Origin: Lysinibacillus sphaericus OT4b.31
Lineage (GTDB): Bacteria; Bacillota; Bacilli; Bacillales_A; Planococcaceae
Assembly (NCBI RefSeq): GCF_000392615.1
Contig: NZ_KB933398.1
Coordinates: 3,139,039 to 3,203,038, forward strand
DNA: 64,000 nucleotides
Reading direction: 5' to 3'
A program made the position numbers and the translations under genes. The stretch's first letter is position 1. Each line of letters begins with the position of its first letter. Under the pieces are notes generated by a model that did no database searches, had not been told where the DNA came from, and saw only the letters and a program-made list of their open reading frames with translations. Of the stretch, positions 51,288 through 60,545 are shown piece by piece.

Positions 51288-51920
51288 TCACCTCTTCAAA
51301 CATAATAATAAGCCATCACCGACAGGTAAAAATGCACTTGTGTAATCAGGATGATGCATAATCCAATCTGTGAAGTTTTTTAAATTTCGAATCATAGTGC
51401 GCTTACGACGCGGCACATCCTTTAAGTCCAAATCTGATAAGCCATGCATATACATATTATCGATATACAAAACTCCACCTGATTTCACAAGAGGCGCATA
51501 CTTTTCAAAAAAACGTTGATATTGTCCTTTTGCTGCGTCAATAAACACTGCATCGAATACTGTATGAATTGCCTCATCATCTACTTCTAAGGCATCCCCC
51601 TCAATCACTGTAATTCGATTTGCATCAGTGGAACGAGCAATATAATCTTTCGCTTTCGTAACCCGGTCTACATCACGCTCAATTGTAACGATTTGCACAT
51701 TTGGCAAAGCTTCTGCCATACGCAAAGCCGAATAACCGATTGCCGTACCAATTTCTAAAATCTTTGACGGATTTTGAATCCGTAGCAACTGGTTCAGTGC
51801 GTCTATGCCTGCAAGTTGCATAATTGGTACATGATTATCCTTCGCATATGCTTCCATTTCTAAAAGCAAATCATTACGTGGTTGAATAAATGATTGTATA
51901 TATGCATCCGATAATTCCAT
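51288..51920 (-). CDS. trmR: tRNA 5-hydroxyuridine methyltransferase TrmR (YrrM)
   Basis: A 210-residue class I O-methyltransferase. SAM site: ILEIGTAIGYSALRMAEAL, IERDVDRV and FDAVFIDAAKGQYQRFFE; the metal-binding D and N are in YIDNMYMHG. It methylates ho5U34 to mo5U34 in tRNAs reading four-fold codon boxes. In B. subtilis it directly follows mltG; here an 889-bp repeat-containing gap separates them. Confidence 0.92.
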   Translation of the reverse strand: MELSDAYIQSFIQPRNDLLLEMEAYAKDNHVPIMQLAGIDALNQLLRIQNPSKILEIGTAIGYSALRMAEALPNVQIVTIERDVDRVTKAKDYIARSTDANRITVIEGDALEVDDEAIHTVFDAVFIDAAKGQYQRFFEKYAPLVKSGGVLYIDNMYMHGLSDLDLKDVPRRKRTMIRNLKNFTDWIMHHPDYTSAFLPVGDGLLLCLKR

Positions 51921-51945
51921 TGTTTTATTTACACCTCAATCAATC

Positions 51946-52627
51946 ACACCTCAGCAAATAAACAACACGTCCAATTTTGGCGTGCATTTAGGCATGCTCG
52001 AACGGTCGGGTTAATGGTACTACAGGACTTGGCTTTGTTAGCGAAGTAGTACAAGTTTGTCATTGTTTCGGCCACTCCGCTTTCGATCAGAAAATTGTCT
52101 TATGAATATGACGATCTACGCTACCTTCCTAAATTCACTTCCATCAAAATCTATGCCATTTGCTGGGTGCTTTAACTTAATTCAGCTAAGGTTTGAAACC
52201 CCACTGAATCGAATACATCTTTTGACACTTATCCCCCATCTATTGAAGTTAGGGGATGCTGTAGCTGTCGTTCACTCTTACTAAAGCATGCTGTCGTAAC
52301 ATTAAAAGACCTGCTGAAATAAATTACATGCAACAAGAAAAACCTCATTGACCCTATTCATAATTCATCATCATTTACCTACAAAAAGAAAAAGACCAAA
52401 CGTGATGTCTTGGTACTTTGCCATACAAAAATGAGCAATTGTTTTTTCGAGTATGCTCGAAACAATTGCCACCACGTATATATTGAATCAATTACACCTC
52501 AGCGTAATTGCGTCCAGATTATGAATTGTGTAAACATAATTCAATACTTGCAGAGTCTTCTATTGACGCTTCATTTTCACGTAACAAACAGCTGTGACAT
52601 TTACCGGAGGCTTTAACTTTATTCAGC
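51946..52627. repeat. two diverged copies of an intergenic repeat between mltG and trmR
   Basis: ACACCTCAGC then CGTCCA occur at 51946-51974 and 52494-52516. GCTTTAACTTAATTCAGC (52169-52186) and GCTTTAACTTTATTCAGC (52610-52627) differ in one base. The order is the same, so two units of about 240 and 135 bp seem present. A GCAGGC/GCCTGC hairpin ends the second (52626-52646). Short frames within have no ribosome sites. No gene is seen in 51921-52809. Confidence 0.6.
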
Positions 52628-52809
52628 AGGCATTAAATAAGCCTGCATAATGCAAGTCGAAACCTGCTCTTTCACATAACCTTTAAGGTAACATTTTGTT
52701 GAATAATGTTAAAATCACAACTTATAATAGCATGAAAATAGAAGGAAAGCTATTTTTCTTTCCTTCTATTCTTCTTATTGCATATGCTTTTTTCTATTAT
52801 GAGACGTAA

Positions 52810-53937
52810 CTATTCCGCTTGACGTAAATACTTTTCGACCTTTTGTAAATGCTCATCATATGTTTTCGAGAAGTGGTTGACGCCTTCTTTATCAGCTAAG
52901 AAATAGAAATAATCAGTTTTGCTCGGATTTAAAGAGGCTTCAATCGATGTTTTACCAGCACCAGCAATTGGTCCAGGTGGTAAGCCTTTGTTTTTATATG
53001 TGTTATAGGCATTTTCGACTTCTAAATCCTCATATAAAACACGGTCTTTATGCGAACCAAGTGCATATAAAACAGTTGGGTCTGTTTGCAGTGGCATGCC
53101 CTCATCGATACGATTAAAGAATACACTTGCAATCGTTTCTCGATCTGTTTGAGCTGTTGCTTCCTCCTCCAGTAAAGAGGCGAATGTTAATAGCTGATGC
53201 ACTGACATTTGTTTTTCTGTTAAAACATCACTGTAATTTTTCACAACATTATTCATAGCTGCTACCATTTCTTCTACAATGGATTCTAATGATGGTTTTT
53301 CTTCAAAGTATGAATACGTTGCAGGGAATAAATAGCCTTCTAAATCATAGCGAATATTTTCCGCTAGCACTGCATCTGTTACAAGTTCAGGATAGTTGGC
53401 CATCATTTGCTGAACAAATGTTTCACTTGTCACTAAATCCATAAATTCTTTTTGTGTATACGGCGTTTTCTTTTCAATAATTTTACCTATTTGTTCAAGT
53501 GTTAAGCCTTCTGGAACTGTCATTGCAAAGACTGGCGTACGATATACTTTCCCAGTTTTTAAACTCTCGATAAGCTCGTCCAATGTCATAGCTTGAGTTA
53601 AATCATAATTTCCTGCTTGGAATTGTGATTCATTTTTAAACTTGGCATAATACTTAAAAACGCTTGCATCTTTAATAATGCCTTTGTCTTCTAATAACGC
53701 CGAAATGGACCCTAAACTTGAGCCAATTGGTACTTCAACAGCAATTGTTTTTGTTGCATCAGGATCCATAGGCTTTAGTGCACTCTTCACATAGTTATAG
53801 CCAAAAAAACCGACAATCCCTAATACTAAGACAAAAACTATTGTTATAATAGCAACTATTTTTCTCACGATTTTTACCTCAGATTTTCTTTCTTGCATTT
53901 TTGAAAACATTTCTTGTTTTTTAGAACCGTTATCCAC
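52810..53937 (-). CDS. mltG: endolytic murein transglycosylase MltG
   Basis: A 375-residue YceG/MltG protein. It has a cytoplasmic N-terminus, one membrane helix (about residues 28-48), a LysM-like domain and the catalytic domain (ASLLEEEATAQTDRETIASVFFNRI, with the catalytic Glu, then LQTDPTVLYALG and GPIAGAGKTSIEASLNP). It cleaves nascent glycan strands and sets their length. GTG 53937 has GGGGGG six bases upstream and is preferred over the GTG at 53955. The C-terminus near KVEKYLRQAE is full length. Confidence 0.94.
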   Translation of the reverse strand: MDNGSKKQEMFSKMQERKSEVKIVRKIVAIITIVFVLVLGIVGFFGYNYVKSALKPMDPDATKTIAVEVPIGSSLGSISALLEDKGIIKDASVFKYYAKFKNESQFQAGNYDLTQAMTLDELIESLKTGKVYRTPVFAMTVPEGLTLEQIGKIIEKKTPYTQKEFMDLVTSETFVQQMMANYPELVTDAVLAENIRYDLEGYLFPATYSYFEEKPSLESIVEEMVAAMNNVVKNYSDVLTEKQMSVHQLLTFASLLEEEATAQTDRETIASVFFNRIDEGMPLQTDPTVLYALGSHKDRVLYEDLEVENAYNTYKNKGLPPGPIAGAGKTSIEASLNPSKTDYFYFLADKEGVNHFSKTYDEHLQKVEKYLRQAE

Positions 53938-54027
53938 GGGTTTCCCCCCTATCACTATCCAATATCATACTAGAAATCAACTTTTACGACAAACAGAAAT
54001 CGACAATACAGGAGAATTAGCACACAT

Positions 54028-54060
54028 AAAAAAATCTGCTAACACTTTTGTCAGCAGATT
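54028..54060 (-). terminator. terminator of the sulfur operon
   Basis: AATCTGCT and AGCAGATT form an eight-base stem with seven T residues following on the minus strand, just past the last operon gene. Confidence 0.85.
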
Positions 54061-54069
54061 ACTACTTTT

Positions 54070-55257
54070 TCATAATTGAAAAGCACCTTGTTTTTCATCC
54101 ATCAACAAGCCTTGTGCTAGCTGTGAAATGACCACATCGTCAGCAGGTGGATTGAAGCGGCTGCACTGTACATCTCGAAATAGGCGCTGTAATTTATTTG
54201 ATTGGGAAATGCTACGCCCACCAACAATTTGCATAGCTTTTGTCACAATTTCAATCGCATTGTTACAAATCATATATTTTGCAATACTTACATCGTCCGC
54301 TAATTGCTCCTTGATAGCTGCATTTTGTTCTACCTGAGATGCAATGCTATAAAGTGTACGTCTGGCTGTTTGATATAACACTTCTATTTCGCCAATTTTT
54401 TGTTGTACGTGGCTAGCATGAGCAATCGTATTATTCAGACTGTATGAATAGGTATTTTTCGCAAACTCTATGGCATAGTCCCTTGCAGACCCTGCAATAC
54501 CTAAATAGACAGCCGGAATTTCTAGTGAATAAACCCGACCATCTGCTAAAAAGCGATTCACTTCATTTGGGCGATGACGATATAATAATGCTTCATCAGG
54601 CACAAATGTGTCATGGAAAATAATATCATGACTACCTGTAGCACGCATGCCCATCGCATTCCACGTATTAATCATTTCTACCTGCTCATTTTTCGTTATT
54701 AGAAACTCTGCAGTTAAATTTTCTTCTTCTAAATAGGCGATAATCGTAAATTGCTGTAAGATGGGCGCTAACGAAGCAAAGGCCTTCTCACCTGTAATAA
54801 TATAGCCACCATCCACTTTTTTAGCAGTCGTTCCAGGCAAGCTGCCACGTGAAATATTGCCCTTCCCTCGCTCACTATTTATAATATTCAGTAATGACCC
54901 TTCTTCTACAGCTTTTCGGCTCAGTTCTGCAAACACTGGTTCTGACCATGTTCTAGCCTCTCGGACATTTAAAAAGGTTAATAAATGCCACCCGACTGAT
55001 AGTGCAGTTGAAGCATCCCCTCTAGCTAACTGCTCCTGTACTAATAACATTTCATAGAGTGAAATTTCATCCCCTCCATATTTTTTCGGCACCGTTAATC
55101 GGAAATAACCCGCCTCTTCTAAAATCTTAAAATGCTCAAATGGAAATTCTCCGCTTTCATCATAGCTAGCTGCTGTTTTTTCAATTTGCGTTGATAAGCC
55201 ACGAGCATATTGTACAAGCTGTTGTTCACGTTCATTGCGAATAAAGACATCACTCAT
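54070..55257 (-). CDS. acyl-CoA-dehydrogenase-like flavoprotein (SfnB/DszC-type)
   Basis: A 395-residue protein of the acyl-CoA dehydrogenase superfamily: N-terminal helical domain (EEAGYFRLTVPKKYGGDEISL), middle beta domain (GGYIITGEKAFASLAPILQQF, GMRATGSHDI) and C-terminal helical domain (IVGGRSIS). The SfnB, DszC and related groups use reduced flavin for S- or N-oxygenation or desulfurisation, and companionship with a flavin monooxygenase and methionine-type ABC transporter suggests that role. A fatty-acid function is less likely. It overlaps the upstream monooxygenase gene by four bases. Confidence 0.85.
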   Translation of the reverse strand: MSDVFIRNEREQQLVQYARGLSTQIEKTAASYDESGEFPFEHFKILEEAGYFRLTVPKKYGGDEISLYEMLLVQEQLARGDASTALSVGWHLLTFLNVREARTWSEPVFAELSRKAVEEGSLLNIINSERGKGNISRGSLPGTTAKKVDGGYIITGEKAFASLAPILQQFTIIAYLEEENLTAEFLITKNEQVEMINTWNAMGMRATGSHDIIFHDTFVPDEALLYRHRPNEVNRFLADGRVYSLEIPAVYLGIAGSARDYAIEFAKNTYSYSLNNTIAHASHVQQKIGEIEVLYQTARRTLYSIASQVEQNAAIKEQLADDVSIAKYMICNNAIEIVTKAMQIVGGRSISQSNKLQRLFRDVQCSRFNPPADDVVISQLAQGLLMDEKQGAFQL

Positions 55258-56600
55258 GTCGGTGTCACCTTACTTTTGACAAATCGATTTTCTGGTATTT
55301 TCAGCCCTAAATGCTCACGCAGCGTCGAGCCTATATAGTCTTTTCGAAAGATGCCGCGTTCTTGTAAAATAGGAATAACTTTTTCTACAAAGTCCTCTAA
55401 ATCACGTGGCAATAATGGAAATTGCAACATAAAGCCATCTGCTGCATTCTCGTTAATCCAACGCTCCATTTCGTCGGCAATTTGAATAGGTGTCCCCACA
55501 AAGGCATCCCGACGGGCTGGGCCAAATAGACGTGCATATAAATCCCCGACCTTTAAATTTTCTTTTTTAATAATGTCTAAATGCTCATGGAAATGACTTT
55601 GAATACTGTTGACCTCCGGAAATTCCACTTCAATCGCAGGTGTATCTAACGAATACTTTGAAAAATCAACATTTCCCATATAACCCGAAACAAACTTCAA
55701 GCTCTCATAAGGATCTACTAAAGCTTGCAACTCATTGTACTTACGATTAGCTTCTTCCTCCGTATCACCGACAATTGGTGAAATCCCTTGCAATATAAGA
55801 AGTTCTTCTGCCGAACGACCAAATGGGGCAAGTTGTGCCTTTAAATTACGATAATGGTCCTTCGACTTTTCAATACCATCCCAGTGCACAAAAACTACTT
55901 CTGCTGTACGTGCGGCCAATTTTTGCCCAGGCTTTGACGCACCTGCTTCCACAATAACAGGCTGCCCCTGCACTGAACGAGCGATATTTAACGGTCCTTT
56001 TACCGATAAATAGTCCCCTTTGAAGGCTGTTTCATGTACCTTTTTTGGATCATAGAAAATGTTATTGTTCCGATCATAGACAAACGCATCATCTTCCCAT
56101 GAATCCCATAATGATTGGACAACATCAATAAATTCCTCTGCGCGCTCGTATCGATGATCGTGCTCCCAATGTTTATCCCGACTAAAGTTTTGAGCAGTCT
56201 CACCTGTTGCGTCGGCCGTCGTTACTAAATTCCATGCAACGCGGCCATTACTTATATGGTCGATAGACATGAACTGTCTCGCTAACACATATGGTTCGCT
56301 ATAAGTTGTCGATGCCGTTGCACCTAGACCAATTTTTGTCGTTGCTGCCGCTAAAGCTGTAATCTGAATGAGTGGGTCAAAACGATTTAAAATATGGGGA
56401 TGCGATTCATGATTAATTGCTAAACTATCCGCGACAAAAGCAATATCAAATTTACCCTTCTCCGCAATCTGAGCCGCCTTTTGCAACGTTTGAATATCAA
56501 TACTTGCATTTACTTGCCCTTTCGGATGTTTCCAAGCTGCAACATGCATCCCTGCTCCTATTAAATACAACGCTAACTTCAATTCCTTTTTCTCCGCCAT
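55254..56600 (-). CDS. LLM-class flavin-dependent monooxygenase (NtaA/SnaA/DszA family)
   Basis: A 448-residue bacterial-luciferase-like monooxygenase of the NtaA/SnaA/DszA/SoxA group. Signature segments: LIGAGMHVAAWKHP, DRFDPLIQITALAAATTKIGLGATASTTYSEPYVLARQFMSIDHIS and VQGQPVIVEAGASKPGQKLAARTAEVVF. It needs FMNH2 from a separate reductase, which is not encoded here. Likely substrates are organosulfur compounds or modified cysteine/methionine. It begins 15 bp after a metQ-type gene and overlaps the next gene by four bases. Confidence 0.9.
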   Translation of the reverse strand: MAEKKELKLALYLIGAGMHVAAWKHPKGQVNASIDIQTLQKAAQIAEKGKFDIAFVADSLAINHESHPHILNRFDPLIQITALAAATTKIGLGATASTTYSEPYVLARQFMSIDHISNGRVAWNLVTTADATGETAQNFSRDKHWEHDHRYERAEEFIDVVQSLWDSWEDDAFVYDRNNNIFYDPKKVHETAFKGDYLSVKGPLNIARSVQGQPVIVEAGASKPGQKLAARTAEVVFVHWDGIEKSKDHYRNLKAQLAPFGRSAEELLILQGISPIVGDTEEEANRKYNELQALVDPYESLKFVSGYMGNVDFSKYSLDTPAIEVEFPEVNSIQSHFHEHLDIIKKENLKVGDLYARLFGPARRDAFVGTPIQIADEMERWINENAADGFMLQFPLLPRDLEDFVEKVIPILQERGIFRKDYIGSTLREHLGLKIPENRFVKSKVTPT

Positions 56601-56615
56601 TCATCCTCACTCCCT

Positions 56616-57452
56616 TTAATATGAATAAAACTTTTTCCATGAAGCTAATTCGTCCAATGGCATTTTGACAGGAACATAATTCCCCTTTGAAATATCTTTA
56701 ATGAAATTTGCCGTTTTTTCACGTTGATAAATATCCACAATTTTTTTCAATGTTGCATTGTCTTGGTCTTCTGCCTTGGCCACTATCACATTAATAAATG
56801 GCTTTGCAGTCTCACTCTCATGAATAATGGCATCCGTTAAAAGCAAGCCCGCTTCTACTGCCACACCATTATTTATAACTGCAAAATCAGCATCCTCCAT
56901 AACACGTGGTGTTGTTGCCCCCTCTACAGGTAGGATCGTTAAATTTTTCGGATTATCTTTAATACGGTCCTCTCCACCATTGCCATCAAAATCTTCAGTA
57001 ACCGACAGTAAATCGTATTCTTGCAGTAATAACAGCGCACGTCCCCAGTTCGATGGATCATTTGGTACCGCAATTTTTGCTCCTTCTTTGATATCCGTTA
57101 ATGCGCTATATTTGTTAGAATATAAACCAATGGGCGCCATAATTGTAGTACCTATCGCCTGTAAATCTGTATTATTATTCGTATTAAATAAGTTTAAGTA
57201 TGCTACATGCTGAAAAGCATTAATATCCACTTCATCCTCTGCTAATGCTTGGTTTGGGTCAAATTGGGCAGAGAATGTAACGAGTTCGAGCTCAAGATTT
57301 TCCTTCGCCGCTTGTTCTTTGATATACTCCCATGTTTTCAGTTCAGAGCTGCGAATACCGACTTTTACGACATCCTTTTCTTCGGCTTTTGCACATGCTA
57401 CAAGCAAAAATAGTAGCGTAAGCAATCCTATGAGATATTGCGTTTTTTTCAT
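56616..57452 (-). CDS. metQ: MetQ-type substrate-binding lipoprotein (first copy in minus-strand order after metI)
   Basis: A 278-residue NlpA/MetQ family protein. A lipobox LLVAC ends the signal peptide (Cys20). The body shows KVGIRSSELKTWEYI, EVDINAFQHVAYL, PIGLYSNKYSALTDIKEGAKIAVPNDPSNWGRALLLL and ends near ELASWKKF. It delivers methionine or related sulfur compounds to MetNI. It differs considerably from the other MetQ at 59200, suggesting distinct ligands. It lies 15 bp after metI and 15 bp before the monooxygenase gene. Confidence 0.9.
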   Translation of the reverse strand: MKKTQYLIGLLTLLFLLVACAKAEEKDVVKVGIRSSELKTWEYIKEQAAKENLELELVTFSAQFDPNQALAEDEVDINAFQHVAYLNLFNTNNNTDLQAIGTTIMAPIGLYSNKYSALTDIKEGAKIAVPNDPSNWGRALLLLQEYDLLSVTEDFDGNGGEDRIKDNPKNLTILPVEGATTPRVMEDADFAVINNGVAVEAGLLLTDAIIHESETAKPFINVIVAKAEDQDNATLKKIVDIYQREKTANFIKDISKGNYVPVKMPLDELASWKKFYSY

Positions 57453-57467
57453 TGTAGTACTTCCCTT

Positions 57468-58121
57468 CTATGACACTCTTCGTAGTTTTCTTTCAAAGCT
57501 ATTGCCGATACTTTGAATAATTTGAACGAGCACCACTAAAATAACAACCGTTACTAAAATTGTGACATTATCAAAGCGTTGATAGCCGTAAGTAATGGCT
57601 ACATCACCAAGACCACCGCCACCTACTGCTCCTGCCATTGCTGTCGCCCCTATCAAGCCGATAGTTGCCGTCGTGACACTTAAAATCAATGATGGGAAAG
57701 CTTCAGGCAATAAAAATTTACCAATAATTTGGAACGGAGAGGCTCCCATTGCCTTTGCTGCTTCAATGATGCCTTCATCCACTTCAAGCAAAGAATTTTC
57801 TATCAATCTTGAAATATACGGCCCGATATGCAAAACAAGCGGTACGATTGCTGCTGTTGTACCAATGGCCGTCCCAACTATTAAACGTGTAAATGGAATA
57901 ATGGCAACAAGTAAAATAATAAATGGAATGGAGCGCAGCGTATTTACTATAGGATTCACGATAGAAAAGATAATTTTATGTTCCAAAATATGTCCTTTTC
58001 TTGTCACAACTAATGTAATGCCTAAGATAAATCCTAAGACCGCTCCAAAAAATAACGAGATACTAACCATGTACAGCGTATCCAACACTGCGTCGATAAT
58101 GATTTGTGAGCTCACCTTCAT
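57468..58121 (-). CDS. metI: MetI-type ABC permease
   Basis: A 217-residue permease with about five membrane helices and the EAA loop EAAKAMGASPFQIIGKFLLPEAFPSL (the central part marks contact with MetN). GAGGAGG lies upstream of ATG 58121, and the frame start at 58208 would give an unusual N-terminal extension, so 58121 is chosen. Its 5' end overlaps metN by 59 bp, more than is usual. It forms the membrane channel of the D/L-methionine transporter type. Confidence 0.93.
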   Translation of the reverse strand: MKVSSQIIIDAVLDTLYMVSISLFFGAVLGFILGITLVVTRKGHILEHKIIFSIVNPIVNTLRSIPFIILLVAIIPFTRLIVGTAIGTTAAIVPLVLHIGPYISRLIENSLLEVDEGIIEAAKAMGASPFQIIGKFLLPEAFPSLILSVTTATIGLIGATAMAGAVGGGGLGDVAITYGYQRFDNVTILVTVVILVVLVQIIQSIGNSFERKLRRVS

Positions 58122-59142
58122 GTGCACTGACCTCCTCAACCTGTATATTTTTGTTTTGAATATAGACAAATGCCTTTTGAATTTCTGCCTCAGGGCCAAC
58201 GAGTTCAACGATTAAATTACCAAAGGGTATACCTTGTAGCTCAGTAATATTGCCAAACAGTACATTGACATCGACATTGAATTTTTTCGCTACCTGTGAT
58301 ACTACTGGTTGCCCTACATCCACCCCAATAAATTTCATGTTATAAACGCGTTTCGATCCATTTTTCACTTTAAGTTGCTCATAAATTGATTGAGGAATGT
58401 CCTCACGAACGACCGATTGTACAAAGTTTTTCGTTGTATCTTCCTTTGGTGCAGAAAATAGTTCAAGCACATTCCCTTCTTCAATAATGTCACCATTTTC
58501 CATGACCGCAACGCGATTACAGATGTCGCGTATCACTTCCATTTCATGTGTAATCATTAAAATCGTAATACCAAACTCAACATTGACACGCTTCAATAGC
58601 TCTAAAATAGACTTTGTCGTTTGTGGATCAAGTGCAGATGTTGCTTCATCACACAATAAAATTTTTGGCTTTGTCACCAGCGCACGCGCGATTCCAACCC
58701 GTTGCTTTTGTCCACCAGATAATTCGTCTATATAACGATTGGCTTTATCTTCTAAGCCAACGAATGTTAGTACTTCACGTACTTGTATTTCAATAATTGA
58801 TTTTTTGGCACTGCTCAACACCAATGGCATCGCCACATTTTCAAAAACTGTTTTAGAATTGAGCAGATTGAAGTGTTGGAAAATCATCCCGATTTTTTTC
58901 TTTTCCTCTCGTAATTGCTTTTTACTTAATGTTGTAAGATTTATGCCATTAACAAGTACCTGACCTGATGTAGGTTCTTCCAATAAATTCACTGTTCTTA
59001 ATAAGGTACTTTTACCAGCACCACTAAAACCAATAACACCAAATATATCTCCTTTTTGTACCGTTAAATTGATGTGATTTAAGGCCTTAACTGTGGATTG
59101 ACCCACCTGAAATTCCTTCGTCGTTGAGATGAATTCAATCAT
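58063..59142 (-). CDS. metN: MetN-type ABC transporter ATPase
   Basis: A 359-residue ATPase (341 in B. subtilis). Walker A GFSGAGKST, signature LSGGQKQR, Walker B ILLCDEATSALD, and a C-terminal NIL ligand-sensing domain (about residues 265-345, VDVGQPVVSQVAKKFNVDV). The NIL domain gives methionine-dependent inhibition in homologues. The last residues extend about 18 positions beyond the usual end, into metI. GGAGGAGAA precedes ATG 59142. Confidence 0.94.
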   Translation of the reverse strand: MIEFISTTKEFQVGQSTVKALNHINLTVQKGDIFGVIGFSGAGKSTLLRTVNLLEEPTSGQVLVNGINLTTLSKKQLREEKKKIGMIFQHFNLLNSKTVFENVAMPLVLSSAKKSIIEIQVREVLTFVGLEDKANRYIDELSGGQKQRVGIARALVTKPKILLCDEATSALDPQTTKSILELLKRVNVEFGITILMITHEMEVIRDICNRVAVMENGDIIEEGNVLELFSAPKEDTTKNFVQSVVREDIPQSIYEQLKVKNGSKRVYNMKFIGVDVGQPVVSQVAKKFNVDVNVLFGNITELQGIPFGNLIVELVGPEAEIQKAFVYIQNKNIQVEEVSAHEGELTNHYRRSVGYAVHG

Positions 59143-59199
59143 GCACATTCTCCTCCTTGTCAGTGAATTTAGTGTCTTGATAATTGTGCTATACGACCG

Positions 59200-60009
59200 T
59201 TAAAATACTGGAACGACAGCACCTTTATAGTGTTCTTCAAAAAACTTACGTGCCTTATCACTTGTTAACCATTTGACAACTATTTGAATGGCAGCATCAT
59301 CTTCTTTTTCTTTAGTCGTGGCGATAATATTGACATACGGTGATTCTGGTCCTTCAATGATGAGTGCATCCTCTATTGGGTTATACCCTCCCTCTAAGGC
59401 ATAGTTGGTATTTATGGCAGAGGCGACTACATCATCTAGTGAACGAACTAATAAAAGGGAATCCACTCCGATAAATTGAATATTTTTTTCGTTTTTTGTT
59501 ATGTCCTCGATTGTAAAATCATTCTTCTTTGCATCATCTAATTCAATAAGACCATTACTCTCAAACAATAGTAATGCACGGGAAAAATTGACTACATCAT
59601 TTGGTACTGCTACCTCTGCATTCTGTGGTAAATCATTTATGCTATCGATTGTTTTTGAGTACAAACCAAATGGTTCAATGTGTATACCTCCTACACTTAC
59701 TAAATCTAAATTACTTTCTTTATTTGTTTGCTCTAAAAATGGGATATGCTGAAAATAATTGAAATCCAATTCACCGTCCGCTGTTTGTTGATTTGTTTGT
59801 ACAGCATCTTTTAAAATGTAAATTTCTAATTTCACACCCTCATTTGCGATATCGTCAGATAAGTATTCCAGCACTTCTGCATGTGGTACACTTGCTGCCC
59901 CTACTTTTAAAGTGACCGTGTCATCCTTACTTGCCTCACCTGATTCAGCACAACCTGCTAATACGCTCATCACGAACGCACCGACCAACAATACCCATAA
60001 TTTCCTCAC
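59200..60009 (-). CDS. metQ: MetQ-type substrate-binding lipoprotein, first gene of the operon
   Basis: A 269-residue NlpA/MetQ lipoprotein with a VLAGC lipobox (Cys19). The body includes KVGAASVPHAEVLEYL, ELDFNYFQHIPFLEQT, EPFGLYSKTIDSINDLP and AVPNDVVNFSRALLL. It is the first of six genes; AAGGAGGA lies about ten bases before the ATG at 60009. Having two different binding proteins for one MetNI core broadens the ligand range. Upstream DNA holds three copies of a 15-base motif but no recognisable SAM riboswitch or T-box. Confidence 0.9.
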   Translation of the reverse strand: MRKLWVLLVGAFVMSVLAGCAESGEASKDDTVTLKVGAASVPHAEVLEYLSDDIANEGVKLEIYILKDAVQTNQQTADGELDFNYFQHIPFLEQTNKESNLDLVSVGGIHIEPFGLYSKTIDSINDLPQNAEVAVPNDVVNFSRALLLFESNGLIELDDAKKNDFTIEDITKNEKNIQFIGVDSLLLVRSLDDVVASAINTNYALEGGYNPIEDALIIEGPESPYVNIIATTKEKEDDAAIQIVVKWLTSDKARKFFEEHYKGAVVPVF

Positions 60010-60055
60010 CCTTATATCCTCCTTTGTAAATATATTTACTTGGTTTTATAATAAA

Positions 60056-60227
60056 ATAAAAATCGTAAAATTTATAACGGATGAAGTTTTTCTCAAATGA
60101 CCAAATTATTTGAAATTTCATATTTTTATTTAAAATAAATCTTATCTGTTTACTAATGATTGGTCAATGCCATTTTTTCTTGTTTTTTCCCTCTAATCAT
60201 AAAAATCGTAAAATAAAAATCGTAAAA
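60056..60227. promoter_or_regulatory. three copies of the 15-mer ATAAAAATCGTAAAA upstream of the sulfur operon
   Basis: Exact copies at 60056-60070, 60199-60213 and 60213-60227; the last two are in tandem. All lie in the AT-rich upstream region of metQ. They could be operator sites for an unidentified sulfur or amino-acid regulator. No consensus for a known regulator was matched. Confidence 0.5.
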
Positions 60228-60363
60228 AGCAATTATTTGCTCGATAAAGACAAATAGTCACTATTAAATACATGTTTTTTATTATTAGATAAAAAACTTT
60301 TAAACATCCGATAGAAATTTTCAATTAGGCTTTCGAATACAAAAATCCAATAAAGTGAAACTT

Positions 60364-60494
60364 CAATCAGTGGGGGTTTTCTTCATCCCCCACTGATTGT
60401 TAGTTGAACCAATCGGGCTAATACGGTCAGTTGATCGCGCACCTAGTTGATTCGTTTTCATCTTTCCACTTGAGGTGGGCGTCTTACTGACCGT
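60364..60494. repeat. structured intergenic element with two inverted repeats
   Basis: CAATCAGTGGGGG (60364-60376) and CCCCCACTGATTG (60387-60399) form a perfect 13-bp stem. ACGGTCAGT (60423-60431) and ACTGACCGT (60486-60494) frame a second domain containing a CCACTT/AGGTGG hairpin. There is no T tract, so it is not a normal terminator. It may be a dispersed repeat or an RNA element. No gene lies in 60010-60545. Confidence 0.55.
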
Positions 60495-60545
60495 TGATAC
60501 GGGATAAAAAAACTCCGAATAGCATGTCGCCACTCAGAGTTTCAT

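Noticed and set aside
52057..52616. Two plus-strand frames of 68-75 residues
   Set aside because: No ribosome sites; they lie in the diverged repeat region between trmR and mltG.
60010..60360. SAM riboswitch or T-box before the metQ operon
   Set aside because: The S-box core motifs and the T-box sequence TGGNACCGCG were looked for on the minus strand and not found.
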